Origin: Branchiostoma floridae
Taxonomy: Eukaryota; Chordata; Leptocardii; Amphioxiformes; Branchiostomatidae
Length of the DNA stretch: 42,135 nt
Reading direction: 5' to 3'
Assembly (NCBI RefSeq): GCF_000003815.2
Contig: NC_049979.1
Location: forward strand, 8,894,985-8,937,119
This document shows, in pieces, positions 28,959 through 41,595 of the stretch; the first letter of the stretch is position 1, and each line of letters starts with the position of its first letter. The notes under the pieces were generated by a model, which saw only the letters and a program-made list of their open reading frames with translations, did not search any database and was not told the DNA's origin. Both the position numbers and the translations under genes were made by a program.

Positions 28959-31900
28959 GCTTCCTCTCAAGTCTTCATCTGACTACATTTTTTGCCGAAC
29001 AACTTCCTATACAGCGACACGCTCTCAGTCTCATACTTGGGTGTAATTTGGTTGGGAATAGCACATGGGATAACATGATGTGTACACTCAGGCTGACGTA
29101 TGTTGTTTCCCCCAGGCTGGCAGCCAGGCAGGCGATGCGTTCCTGAACTGTTTCCCTGTGAAACATCTGGGGTCGTCAGAAGTTCTGCTGGAGCTGCTGC
29201 TGGACATCATCACCAAACAGTCAGCACTGACTGGACCTGACAGCAAGGGCAAAAAGTAAGTATTTAATACTAGTACTAGTACAGTCAAACCTGTCTATAG
29301 CGGCCACCTGTCCATTCCCTTGAGTGGCCGCTACATACTATTTCTTAATGTCTTAATGGGAAAAGTGCAAGGGACCAACAAAAAGTGGCCGCAATTGCCA
29401 GGTGGTCGCTATGCAAAGGTGGCCGCTAATACAGGTTTGACTGTAGTAGCAATTGTATTATTATTTGTATTATGTATCCAGTTTTTTCTTATACTGCTGC
29501 TGGGGTCCCTGACACGGGTAGGAAGCAGTCAGCTAGTTGTCATACCGCATTTCCAGGCAGCTCTGTCTAACAGGTCCATACTCCATGTCCTTCTTGACAC
29601 ACTCCATCTTAGATTTCCTCAGTTTACCACAACCTCTGTTGCCTGGCAACTGCAACTTGATTGGATTTTCTTAGGAAGTGGTAGATGCACCTGTGTCTCT
29701 ACAGACTTCTGATAAATATGAAACCAAATATTATGCTTGTTTTACCAAAAAGTTATAAATGTTGTGAAAGGTGTATCCATTTCTGGCCATGCAAAGAGTA
29801 AAGCATAAATTTGCCTGATGGCAGGATATAACATATTATATATATATAAGATTATAAATTGCATGAATCATGTACATAAACATTATGCATTATGAGTAAT
29901 GTTATTTCTTGATTCTGCAGGACTACCCCACTGCATCTATGGGATAGCCTAAAGGACATAGACAGCACTCATGCCCTCAGCTTCACATGGACACAGTCAC
30001 AGGAGCGGGAGAGACTACTGTGCTCTCTAGGGGTGGATACACGCAATATTGTAAGTCAAAGTATACCATATTTCATTGTTTAGATAACTTAGTGTTGTGT
30101 TCTGGCATTTTTTCTGTCGTGTACTCGTGATCATATCCATATCCTATAGGAATGAAAGACATCTTACATTTAACTAACATTACATGGCTAATGTTTCCAC
30201 ACCAACAAGACTAGAATAGACTGTCAACCATTGTGTCTGCACACTCACGAAGAAAATTTATCACCATGTTATCTCATTGTACTAAATGGTTGTTTTGACT
30301 CACTCACTGTATGGTTTGTACTTGCAAGATGCTTATACAGTGTGATAGATGTTGTCCGCCTAACTCAGTGACATACCCGTAGCATGAAAGTACTTATAGT
30401 TGACAAATATGCTTGTTAAGGCAACTTCGTAATAATGTTGTGACTGGATCTACCAAACCATCATAATAACATGTAACATCTATTTAACAGAACAGGGCTT
30501 GAGCCATAATTTTGACCCTGCCTTTCAACTTTACCATGGACCACAAAATTGCACATGACACTTTTTGAGTGTTTCTTTTTTTAAGGCTGTTCTCATTGAA
30601 ACGGCATCTTAATAGCAGCTCTCTTCTTTGTTAGTTTCAAGCCCTGTTTTATGTAGGACTAACAGAGTAGGACTAACCTGTATCAGTTATAACTGTTTGC
30701 CTGTGCTGTGCATGCCTGTAGTTTGTGCATGATGTAATGTGCTATGTTCTCCACAGTTGTTGCCTGGAAAGAAGGCTTTACCGGCCTACGCTGCCAGCTT
30801 GGTAAGTCCTAACTACCTGTTCTAATCAAGTTGTACAAGAATTAAATTGTCTGTCTGTTTGCTTGCTTGTTTTTTGTTTGTTTTGTTTCATCCTGAAACA
30901 TCACCTTACCCCAAATGTTCATTAAGTTTGAAATACCCATTTGCATGTAACCATTGTAAGTTATGATCATAAGCTGCTCACCAAGATATGCTGTGGTTGG
31001 ATCACAATAGCCCCCATGGACAAAAAGTGAGAAATGTTGCAGGGGAATACTAAGTACTGTAAATGATTACATATTTCTAGTCTGTGTAACACAGGTTCTG
31101 CTGTCCGGGGCTGTAACTGGCCCCTCCCCGCGGCTGCTATAAGCAAGATTTAATCAGGCTACATATTGTCATATTTTCCTTCATTTGATTGACCATTTAA
31201 CTGTCTGCCTACTCAAGTTTCTACCTCCCATGTGTCCCTGAAAATGTGCTGTTCCTATTGGCTGTAACATATTTCCTATGTCCTACATGTTTCTGTTCAT
31301 TTTTAAATTTATCTTCGTTAACCCCAGCGCCTGGATTGATGTCCGTGTCAGTATGACTCATCGATTTTACCCTGACCAATGGCAAAAGTTGGCAGATATA
31401 GATTGAATAATGAAGAAACCTATTGAGGTAGCCATGTAGGAAGTGTCGGAAGGATACAGAATGACGGAACTGGCATTGTCAGCATGTTGGACTAAGCCAA
31501 GTTGAATATTGAAAAATGTGCACATCTTCCTTGCCTGTTACTTTTGCTGATGTTCAATAACTTGAGGGTCAGCCATAGATACATGTACAAGTTTGGATAA
31601 CTCAATGCTAGATTTATCATTGTATAAATAATTGTCCTGTCTAGATTGTGATTTGTGACACAAAATTGTCTGGAAATTTTCATTTCATATTGAATATGTT
31701 AGGTCGCCTAGTGGGTTTGTTGGAGCTTTCAAGTGCAGGGAAGGTAATCCTTAACTGCCAACAAAAGTTAGTAATTCAGGGCACCTTGCTATGTTAAGTT
31801 TCAAGCTGGGAGATATCAGTTGACAGTCCCCTGTCTCCTACTCCAATCCATTCTAATCAACTAATGGCATTTGGCCATTTATGGTATCGATTGCGCTTCA

Positions 31901-34900
31901 AGTGCAGACATGTTAATTTCCCCCAGCCCCTTAGATTGAGACCCTGGAGCACTTTGTACAGATTGTAGCCCTGCCCCACATTAATCAAGGAGGAAGTTTC
32001 ATCTCCCCCCAGTAGACATGTGTACATACTGGTTATCTGTGGCTGACATCAGTGCACTGGTGTGGTAGGTGAGGAGCTGACTGACATTCTACAGGGAATA
32101 GATGCTGCTGTTTACTAAGGTCTAATTTATGAAAATGTTGTTGTTCACTGTTCCAGTTGAATGTCCAGTGTAGTGTTGTTGTTGTTGTTTTTATCAAGGA
32201 TACATCAATGTTTTCATATCAGAAATTGCTTTATGGAAGTAAGACGTGGGTCTTCCTAGTTTGTTCATGCTTGTCTGGCACATTTCCTATATTAATTTCT
32301 CTGCAAAATGAGGCAAAAAGGTATCTGGAAATATTCACAGTTAAATGTCAGAGAGGTCGTTTTAATCATATAGTACACTGTTGTTCTATTAGATTGGCTA
32401 ATACTAAAAGATTTTTATAAATCAGGTGTTCTTTGGCCAATTTAGTCATAAGTTGCTCTATCAAATGTAGTTATTGATGCCCATCAGCTAGTTTAGTAAA
32501 AAAAAGTCCAAACATTCTTATGTGGCACACTAAAAATATTAGAATTGTGTTCTGTTAGCTGGTATAAATATTAGGTATGTTTGTCGATGAAGGTTAGACA
32601 TCCAGGTAATAAGATATGCCAAAAAGCAGTTACTCATTGACAAGCAACTGGATATGGTAGGGTTCCAGAAAGCATATCTAGTTGGTTGTGTAACTGCTTT
32701 TTGGCGTTAGGTATGTTTGGTTGTATTAATTTGCTTGTCCATGTATGAGAAACTATGATTATATGATACGAGTGGTATAACCCACAGTGCCACCTACTGA
32801 TGTTTGTCAGAACTGTACCCCAAGATGTAGACTGTGACTTAAGCATGATAACAGGTATATTCTTGTAACAGGGAATGCTGGAGCCAACCAAAGGTCCCTT
32901 GCAGCCAGTGTCTGCTGCTGAGAAGATCACCTCCCTCACCGTGGATGAACCAGTTCAGCTCAAGGACAACAGCAAGGTGTGACGGACAGATTTGTTTCAC
33001 AATGTTTTACCTTCCCTGTGTGGAATGCTGACATGTAAATTTCATAAACATTAACAAAATACAGCCTAAACTTCACAAGAAGACCACCCACTGGACTATT
33101 TGAACAGGTGGTCACTATAGGCAGAATTCTGAATGTTGCAAGATACAGTAGAAGCCATTTAATTGCACTCCCCATTTGCCAGTACATTTTGCGCAATTAT
33201 CTGGATGGTGCAACGAAGCCAAGTTATTCAGCTGGACCGCGTCACTATAGGACTTTTGGATTTCATGCAATATACAGAAGTGTGCAGTTATCCGTCGTGC
33301 AATTAACTGACGTTTACTGTATCATGATCTGATGAGGTACAAGCAATAATCGCCTCAATGTGCTTATGCCAAAATATCCTGCTCGTAAATTTTAATGCGC
33401 CCAAGTACTACCTTGTTTTACACAGACTGTTTTGTTTGTCACACTTGTGCATTGGAATCAACTAAAGGTTTTGAAGTGATACAGTAATTGGGTTAAACTA
33501 AAGCCATAAAAGCCTAGTTGCAATATTATATCTTCAGGCTTGTAGACAGAGCTCAATGTTCCCTATCCATGATTTTGAAATCAGCTCACTTGTTTGATAC
33601 CTCAGATGTTAGATAAGTCTGTTACATTGCCAAGAAGTTCATGTTTTCTGTCGCATTTGTGTAGGGGGAGATGGACATGAACAGCATGACTCAAGAAGTA
33701 GTGAATACATGTGTAGGTGTTTGCTACATATACGGTTGGCAAATGAAGAAATGGTTAGGTAATGGGCCCCCTTGCAGCTTTCCATGATACTCCTACAGGG
33801 CTTCAGATTTTAATGTCGCATATTCTGACATACTGTGGTCACGTTTTTTTTGGTGGTGGTCTTTCAGGTGAGATAGGGAATCCTAATGGCCTCTGTTGTT
33901 CCTTTCAGGAATCCATCCCACCTGCAGAGTTTGACTGGGACAGTAGTGGACTCGTCAATCCCTTGGATGGTAAGAAACATCAGTTACATTGTATATATTG
34001 CCATCCTTAAGTTAGTATGTACTAACATTGCAACTATCATTAATAGCACCTAGTTAATAGTATTTTATTGCGTGTTGCTGTTGTTTACATGTTCTTTCTG
34101 AAGTTTATTGCCATTTCCCAAACTTAATCATTCAGCAGAAATGCTACTGTATGTAAAGGAATGAGCTTTGTAGACCATGACTACTGGTATGATATCCCTG
34201 TCTGTGATTTTTTGCATTTTTTTGCTTTTATTCACAGTGTTGCAATAGGGACAACAGAACATTTCAAGACTAATTAGAATTACGCTGTAATCTCAGTGTG
34301 TCGTTTAAGAGTTGACACTTGAGTCTTGAGCTAGTCAAGTCAGAGGGTATAATTAGCCTCCCATATTGTTACAATAACAAAGGTGTAGAGAGCACATCTT
34401 ACACTAGTAGGAGTCTTATCTAGTTTAGAAGGTTTGGTTATGCGGTGTCTTCCCTTAAGCACAAAATGTTTCAATGCTAATCATGTTAATGTCATATCAT
34501 TAGTCATGAAAAAACATACACGCTGCACTATTGTACCTGAAGTGGGACCTACGTTGACTAATTGATCGTTTAAGTGCAGCATGTAAGAAGCTACAGAAAC
34601 ATGTGTCGTGTCGATCTTAGATGTATGTTATTGTCAGATGTGAAAAAGAATAATAAGAACACAGCATTTCTGTTATTGTAAATGTACATGCAGATTTTTT
34701 TCAGTTGTGCAGGATTTTTTGTCTTTTTTCATTTGAACAACACTCCTGATCCATCCCTTAAACTGTCATGTGATAACATGAAATAGGACATACCTGTAGA
34801 AAAAACTGCAGGGACAGTAACATACAAAAGCAAAGTAAACCTTAGTCGTTAAGCTTGTTCAAAATTGTCGTCATTGCATGTTCATATCTATTAATTATTC

Positions 34901-37900
34901 TGCACATGTACACTGTACATAAAGTGTAGGGTGGTCTATGGTACCATGCAGTGATATAAGCTCACCGGACTGGTGATAAACAAGCTTTAACAGCTGTGTC
35001 CTTTTCCATCATAGGCTGAGTCATGCTGGAATTTGCATATCAAAAATCATATCTGCCAGTCATAATGACAAACTTGTAAAACATCACGACAGTAAAATCT
35101 GAATGAGCAGATCTGTGCAAACACGCTGACAGATCAATAAATAATAGGACAGGTTGAGGAATTGATATTCTAAAACGGACTCAGAAGTGTGAGAAAAATT
35201 TGTAAGAAATATATGACATGAATGAAACGATGGCAATGTTACAGAATATTAAGAATATTACAAGACGGACGCAAGATGGCATGGTAGCTGGGGACTGGGT
35301 AACAATGGCTTAATCCAATTTACATGCAGAGCAACAATCTTGTTTCAGTTATCCCAGACATTTATAATAGTAATGGTCTGATGCTATCCGGATTCATTTT
35401 GCATTCAAATGGAATACGTACTCAGACATATATACAGACAAATAGTTATAGATGGAGGCTTTGTTGGTTGAGGAAAAGGTCATTTGAAAGAAATATTGAA
35501 GCTCTCCACTATTTTCTGCTGTCTATCCTAAACTGTGATGCAATATACGGAAATTTATACATATATTAAGAATCAAATGGAATAATGTCTCCAAACATAT
35601 TAATATGTGAAGAACTGTATATTCTCTCATGGTTGAGGAAAATTTAGTGTGAAACAAATTTTTTGGGTTGTTATACCCTCCAGTTATGTATTCCAAGCAT
35701 ATGGAGTAATACTGGCTAGCAAACTTAGATTTAAATGCATTGAAGCATTCAGAAATTCTCAGACCTAAAACTGTAGAATAGACTTTGTGGCTTGAGGGAA
35801 ACATTATTTTATATGAACATTGCAGCTGTCTATCCTTTGCTGCTTGTGGAGCTGACTACCAATTACCCCTGCTAGACATGGAGTCATGTCTCATTGTCCC
35901 TCTGTGTTCTGATCTCACTGATAGGCCATTTCAATAAAGCTGTCATGTCACAGGAGGCCGTGTGTGCCATGAAAGCACAATCAGCAGAACTGGCTCTATT
36001 GAAGGGCCGAAACCTCACGTTTAACAAGTAGAATTGGACCTGTTCAGAAATGTAAAGTGTTCTGAGTTGTCTTTTGTGATGACTGGAAATTGTGAAATAA
36101 GAATAATTGGCTTACAACATTGGTTGAAAATATATTGAAAATTATATAGTCTTTCTGTTGGTAGTGTGGGCTATACAGCTCCTTAACTGTTCAAATTATT
36201 TTGTAAACCAGGCCAATTTGGATAGTTTCATTCATATAAAAAAATCTTGCAACATAACATGAAACATGAGACAATAACTGCTCTGACCCTGTACTGGTAT
36301 CCAGCTCATCTTCTTGCATGGTTTATATGCCTCCTCATTTGTCAGCAACAATGAGATAGCATCAGAGCAAGCACAGCTATATAGCCTCAAACGATAACAG
36401 GTTGCATAACATTTAAAGCTGTGTTAATGGTTTTACAATTTGGCTGGTTTGTAGACTGATAGCGTTCTCTTGAGAACGCTTGCTGTGGACAATGAGACTC
36501 ATGTACACTCATTACCAGAATCCTGTGCAAGCAGGGTTGGAGATCTGCCATGTTGTGAGGTAGAGAGTCTGGCTGGGGGCCAGGAACACAGAGACAGGAT
36601 GTGGAGAGGAATGAATCATGCTGCCTTCCACATTTCCTCATAAGCCGCACGAAATGTTTCTATTTTACATTTTAGACACAAATGTGTACCAGAGGAAAAT
36701 CACAGCTATAGCACTTGAGGTTTTGGCAGGGCGGTTGAGCGTAGGCTCCCCTACTCTGTGATTTACTCTCATGTGCCGTGTTTCAACCAGTGTAGAGGGC
36801 TTTCTGTTGTTACAAAGGTGACAAAGTTTGACTTTATTTTACTTCACAAAAGTTGGCCCTCCAAATGCTGGAAATAGTGTTTCTGATGGTTGTAGATTTT
36901 CAGCGGGAGGATACCCCTAAGTAAGATCCCCTGCAATGCTCATACCTACGCCTCTTACCGCATGGGTTCACCATGCTGATACCCCCAACGCTGCGAACAA
37001 AAATTCCGGTGGTAATGCTGGCACTGTCTGCTTCCATTCTGCATTCATTTTCATTGCATACCAGGTACATTTGGATGAGTTATGATATGAAATTGATTTT
37101 TTTCAGAATAGAGAGATAGGGAAGGGTCCTACATTTTTAAGCATTTTTTATGCACATGCATTGTTACATTCAAGACAAGAACAGGGAGAATTGGTTGTCT
37201 CACAGATCCACTGTTCAGCCAACTTAATGTCATTGTATAGATCTAACCTTACTAATTGTTCAACTATAAATAACTTGGTCACAGAGTCTGATGTACTAGT
37301 AGCTAGTAGTGCGCATTTAGGTTTACTTAAAACAACAAAGAAACCATGCTGTGAATGTTATCATTGTGTCTAACATCTAATGGTAACTGTCGATAAAGTA
37401 AAGTAGCAGAGAATAACAAACTAGCAAGTATAATACATTAACAGACAAAAAATATATATATATATACATGTATATATAAGACAAATAAGACAATACTTGA
37501 CCTATCAAAGGTATATACTAGTATATTAAACCTATTGAAAAACTATTGAATTGACTAGATATAAATGTTAATTGGAAGAAAATGAGGCAGTACATTGAGT
37601 CCTGTATTTTTACATGTACCTGAGTGAAAAAATCATTATTACCTTGGTGTACAGTATGTGAACATCAGGTTTCCCCATTACACCTCTGCCAGGCCATTGT
37701 ATTTGCCAATGCACAATTGCACATTTGTTCCAAAATCTAAAGAACCAAACAGAACAGGGCCTTGGATGGTGCACCTGGCTCAATGCCAGGAGATGCTGAC
37801 AAGGCTCTTTCTGTTATGTATGCCCCCCAACTGGAGCAAGGGACCTGCTGCAACCCTGACATATGCCAAGTAGATACTCTGTCAGTTACCTGTGCAGAGC

Positions 37901-40900
37901 AGATGTGTTGGTTCTGGCATGGTAGAAATCCTAGCAGAGCTTATCACAGCAATGAAAATGTACATAGGCATGGGCAGTTGTATTTGAAACCAGTAACATA
38001 CTACATACTACTTGTGTCTATAAACAAGGTTAATAAGGACATGTTAAGATGATTGATAAAATAATAGTTAGAAAAATTTAGAAAAAGGAAAATGTTAGTC
38101 AATATGGGCTTTGATAATAAGCCAAAATTTGGATGAGAATTGCATCCAACCAAACTCTGGTGACCATTTAGCATTACACATTTAGATGGGAAACTGGATT
38201 GGCTGCGTCTTTGCGCCCCATTTCTATTGGGCCTAAGAAATGTTTTGTTTTCGGTTCCCCAACATACCATAGCAAAACATGCCAGCCCTTTTTTTTTGGG
38301 TTAAATCATTGGTAAGGAACATCATGATCAAATTTTCAATCTTACATTTGAAAAACAGAATTTCAAATTGTGTTGCACACAGACTTCCTGTATTTCTGTA
38401 CTCTCCAGGCTTTGAACAGTCGAAGTAAGGGTACCTCAATTAAAAAATTGTACCTCAGTTATTCAATATACTTGCACTTGTTCAATCTATTTCCATATAA
38501 TTGCAATATAATGCTGAAGATACCAGTGAGTACATTTCAGATTTAGGTTGTTATAAAGCTGCATTTGTTGTTGGCTTTGGCTGAAATCTAAAGAAAAACA
38601 AGAGCGTATAAATTGTACTAAAAATTATACCTCGGTTAATCAATATACTTGTGCTTGTTCAATCTATCTCCATATAATTACAATATAATTAAGCTGTATT
38701 TGTTGGATCACTTTGGCTGAAATCTAAACAAATATAGAGAGAAGAGAGAATCCTTATCTCACCTCACCTCACCAGTCCCGTAGCTTCACCGGCCGTAGGG
38801 CAGGGCTCAAAATACTTTTTTTCTGCATACCTGTGCAGGTAACATTGAAAATTACCTGCACCTTCTCAATCTAGGAAGTATGGGTCATAGTAAAATTGCT
38901 TAGGAACCATTGCTATTTTTTTCTTTATAGGTGGTAACATTCAATGCAGCTAATAACAATCCACATACACCTACATCATATGACATTTATGCATAAAACC
39001 CAGTGCATGGACCTATGCAGGTTAGGTGCAGGTATACACTAGAAAGACCTGCACAGCTCCAATCTTACCTGCACTAACCTGCATATTCAGGTGGTATTTC
39101 GAGCCCTGGGCAGGCAGCAATATCTGCTGACCCTAATTTTCTTTGCCATAATCAGAAAAACAGCATCAATTTTCCTAGGCTGTTGTTTAGTTTTAAGCCA
39201 TGAGTCAACAAGGGAAGGTGAAGAATGAATTTGTCTTCCTTTTATTTTTGATATGGCAGGTTTCCAGATGAGGGATGAGTTTGGAAATGTGACAGGTGGC
39301 AGATCGGGTATAACAAATTTTGTTGTTGTTGGGTTTTTTTTGCACGGGTGGCTTGCACTGCTAACCTGGCATCCATCCTATTCTGGTTGCAGTTTGCTCC
39401 TCTGATCACTGCCCTGAAGAATAGTCTGGCACTCATTCCCATTTTGGCCCTCAAGTAATCAGGTCTTTCAAGTATTGATGATTCGGCAGTAGAATTGTTA
39501 AGGTCATTGCACCAGTGCAGCATTGTAGGGTTCGTTCACTGTGGCACTGTTTTGTTATTTTTGCAGATTTTCTGTAATTTAGATATTACGTGATATGTAA
39601 AATTATGACATAGAAGACAACAAAATACACAAAGGTAAGAAAATTAGCTCTTTATCTCTGAAATTTGTTGAGTCATCTACGAACCCTGCATTGCCGCACC
39701 AGTGCCCCAAGTGCAGCGAGATACCACCTTTACTGGGATTAAACTTTCCAATCCCTGTTTGAACCCCTTTACCGTGCCATCATAGAAAATCACGTGACTC
39801 TGAGCCAATCAGAGGTCAAACATGAAGTTTCTATATTAACTGGTGCCAGGTTATTCAGCACTGAAGCGATGAGACTAGTGAACTTGAACCAAAATAGAAT
39901 GGAGATATCATACCAGGCCATATTGCACTGCTGGTATCCAGGAAACTTCTACCACCTCTTACCTTTTCTGCTTTTGGTGGGTTGACATGTTTGTCAGCTG
40001 GTTATGTAACATTCATTCACAAGTTTCCTTGTGCACATTATGTAATGGCAGTATACAAAGGGTGAGTTTAATTTGGTGCCTGCAAAAATCCCAGAGGTGT
40101 ATGTAGTTGATGTAGAAGAATTAACACATATACTGCCCCAACTTTGAGCCTTTCAACCTCTATTTACAGTAAATATGTACTGGTGAAGAGTGTCTGTTAC
40201 ACCACTTACCAATGAATATTTCTAGGGATAACTTTCCATGGAATTTCATGTTGATAAGTACCGGTACATGTACGATGTCTGAATTTGCATGCGTGGCATC
40301 TCTACAGACTCTCATTTCTGCATAGGCATGGTCTCTCTCTGCTAATCCAGAATGTACTAAACAGATTTGTAAAATTGCTATTAAAAACATACAAATCTTG
40401 TCATCATTGATTGTTGTCTTTCTTATTCAGATGCTTTCATGTTCAAAATGTACTGACCTGTCATGCTGTATTGCTATCGTTCCAACCTAGTTAGTTGTTG
40501 CAGATCATACTGGCCTACATCCTGACCTATTCAGTCTTATATAACAGATCAAAGAAGATGATTATCACGATTTTGAATTTTTAAATTGGCACACACAGAT
40601 ATGTACCCTCTGAGGTACAACTGTCATTGTTCTTGAAATATTCCTTGCTTAAAGGAAGTCTGAAAAAGAAACTTAGATTTTCATTTAGGGTAATGTTGTA
40701 AATTTATGATTCTCACAAATTTTCTGTTTCTGGTGATTTGGTTAAAAAATGGGAGAGGAAAAAAAAATTCTTAAGCTGTAAATGATGACAAAAATATGCA
40801 GCAGCAACATTCAAAGTTTTGAAAACCATGTGGATGCATTCTATATTTTTAGGAATGTTGACCTATGACATTATGCCACACACAATGTGTGTAGTCTAAC

Positions 40901-41595
40901 CATGACAAGGTTTCCTTCATTTCTGGAAACAGGTCCCTAGTCTATTTATATACTGGTATATGTATAGGTGACATCTGCAATTTTTATTCAATTGAGAATC
41001 AAATTTACGTTTTCTATTTTTATAAAAAAAAATGAACCAAAAAAGGAAACCAACCTGTAAGAATGACATGTTTTTTTTTAATTGCAGTTGTTGCTATTTA
41101 AGTACATCATTATCACGTAATGAAAGGCTCAACAGTCTTTCTATTTCTGATCAGAACAACTGTCAGTTAGAGTACTCTATCATATACTAATAAGCTATTT
41201 TTACCTCATTGTTAGCCTGTATCAAGGGTGGGTAGTCATCAGCATCTTGCAACCATAATATAACTAAAATTGCCTAACTAACCTATCCAATTTCTGCAAT
41301 GAAACTTTCTGTCAATAAAATCTTGGCAAAATGCTCCTTATTTCTGTCCATCCATGGAAAGGTTGCATGAGAAATGGACCCATGGCAGCGCCATCACTAT
41401 GCATACTTGTGTACATGACATGCATTCTAACGCCATACCACTCGCATTCATAATTCCGTGCAATTTGTGAAGACAATAATTCTGTGTCATCCCCAATCAT
41501 GCTCCTTCCAGCCTCCACCAGTGGCTCTACTGTCCTAAACCTCGACTTCTTTGCATCAATTGACGACGACTTAGGCACGTCAAGCAAATCACCAG
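26769..41595 (+). CDS. AFTPH: Aftiphilin (AFTPH), clathrin/AP-1 trafficking accessory protein, partial at 3' end
   Basis: Seven in-frame exons (26769-28589, 29116-29255, 29921-30050, 30757-30801, 32872-32976, 33909-33969, 41512-41595) give about 795 residues; the C-terminus is beyond the right edge. The N-terminus APMLSSSPPPLEEG and the segments LLCSLGVDTRNI, YAASLGMLEPTKGPLQPVSA, EFDWDSSGLVNPLD and STVLNLDFF match vertebrate aftiphilin strongly. Family knowledge: aftiphilin acts with gamma-synergin and p200/HEATR5B on AP-1 and clathrin vesicles at the trans-Golgi and endosomes; acidic FxxF motifs bind adaptor ear domains. Residues 1-607 are disordered and carry some 14 such motifs. The start is the first in-frame ATG after a stop (ACAAAATGG). 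Confidence 0.95.
28590..29115 (+). other. AFTPH intron with TG microsatellite
   Basis: A (TG)n run at 28919-28957, with one TCTG interruption. No other feature. Confidence 0.8.
28919..28957. repeat. (TG)n microsatellite
   Basis: About 19 TG units, one interrupted. It creates a spurious Cys/Val-rich ORF. Confidence 0.95.
29116..29255 (+). CDS. AFTPH: AFTPH coding exon 2
   Basis: 46 codons plus two bases, including DAFLNCFPVKHLGSSEVLLE and LLLDIITKQSALTGPDSKG. Acceptor TTTCCCCCAG, donor AAAAA|GTAAGT. Confidence 0.92.
29282..29443. mobile_element. 162-bp MITE with TIR CAGTCAAACCTGT, TA-flanked
   Basis: Begins CAGTCAAACCTGTCTATAGC and ends with the inverse (ACAGGTTTGACTG), with GCGGCCACC blocks inside both arms. 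TA on each side is consistent with a Tc1/mariner-type target duplication. In AFTPH intron 2. Confidence 0.85.
29921..30050 (+). CDS. AFTPH: AFTPH coding exon 3 (clathrin-binding region)
   Basis: Encodes LHLWDSLKDIDSTHALSFTW and ERLLCSLGVDTRNI. This is the best conserved block of the family and, as far as I recall, within the Pfam aftiphilin clathrin-binding-box family. Acceptor GATTCTGCAG, donor ATT|GTAAGT. Confidence 0.94.
30757..30801 (+). CDS. AFTPH: AFTPH coding exon 4 (45 bases)
   Basis: 15 codons, LLPGKKALPAYAASL, phase 0 to 0, matching the P.YAA.L segment of vertebrates. Acceptor TTCTCCACAG, donor TTG|GTAAGT. Confidence 0.92.
30802..32871 (+). other. AFTPH intron 4, no gene seen
   Basis: 2.1 kb. 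Open frames here (e.g. 32157-32420) show no family signature. No clear repeat element identified. Confidence 0.6.
32872..32976 (+). CDS. AFTPH: AFTPH coding exon 5
   Basis: 35 codons starting GMLEPTKGPLQPVSAAEKIT. Acceptor TTCTTGTAACAG, donor AAG|GTGTGA. Confidence 0.94.
33146..33319. mobile_element. 174-bp MITE with imperfect TIRs, TA-flanked
   Basis: Left CAGTAGAAGCCATTTAATTG pairs with the right end read in reverse, CAGTAAACGTCAGTTAATTG. TA on both sides. In the AFTPH intron between exons 5 and 6. Confidence 0.8.
33665..33712 (+). CDS. AFTPH: Possible AFTPH cassette exon (48 bases)
   Basis: Between TTTGTGTAG and GTAGGT lie exactly 16 open codons, phase 0 at both ends, reading GEMDMNSMTQEVVNTC. 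Vertebrate aftiphilin has extra residues at this point, including an MN-containing stretch. Weak polypyrimidine tract; optional exon at best. Not counted in the gene model. Confidence 0.35.
33909..33969 (+). CDS. AFTPH: AFTPH coding exon 6
   Basis: 20 codons plus one base, ESIPPAEFDWDSSGLVNPLD. Acceptor GTTCCTTTCAG, donor GATG|GTAAGA. Confidence 0.94.
37448..37479. repeat. (AT)n microsatellite
   Basis: ATATATATATAT, ACATGT, then ATATATA. Confidence 0.85.
38451..38730. repeat. Near-tandem duplication of a 100-140 bp unit
   Basis: The order TACCTC(A/G)GTTA, CAATATACTTG, TTCAATCTAT, CATATAATT, TTTGGCTGAAATCTAAA occurs at 38451-38592 and again at 38627-38728. The first copy has about 46 extra bases in the middle. 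Confidence 0.85.
38801..39108. mobile_element. 308-bp hAT-like MITE
   Basis: Starts CAGGGCTCAAAATAC and ends with the near inverse GTATTTCGAGCCCTG. Subterminal arms carry several ACCTGCA/TGCAGGT blocks in opposite orientations. No eight-base target duplication seen, so the class is an inference from the CAGGG termini. Confidence 0.7.
39360..39930. repeat. Imperfect inverted-repeat blocks, probable degraded transposon
   Basis: The reverse complement of 39361-39450 contains GTGCCAG, TATTC and CAGAATAGGATGG in the same order as 39842-39905 (GTGCCAGG, TATTC, AAAATAGAATGG). TGTAGGGTTCG near 39524 and CGAACCCTGCA near 39680 are also inverse. Confidence 0.5.
41512..41595 (+). CDS. AFTPH: AFTPH coding exon 7 (LNLDFF motif)
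   Basis: With the previous exon's G it reads A-STSGSTVLNLDFFASIDDDL, matching the vertebrate NPLDASGGST...LNLDFF segment across the junction. LNLDF is a clathrin-box-like motif. Acceptor CTCCTTCCAG, donor CCAG|GTAACA, phase 1. Confidence 0.92.

Larger units (their letters stand above)
33970..41511 (+). other. AFTPH 7.5-kb intron
   Basis: AT-rich, no exon of the required phase before 41512. Holds an (AT)n run, a near-tandem duplication at 38451-38730, a hAT-like MITE at 38801-39108 and inverted repeat blocks at 39360-39930. Confidence 0.75.

Noticed and set aside
28922-29146. Cys/Val-rich open frame
   Set aside because: Produced by the (TG)n microsatellite.
32157-32420. Open frame with LLYGSKTW, reminiscent of the end of LINE reverse transcriptases
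   Set aside because: Nothing before or after the short string resembles a reverse transcriptase, and no LINE tail follows.
35324-35569. 81-codon open frame in the AFTPH intron
   Set aside because: No family resemblance, AT-rich composition and no splice-site support.
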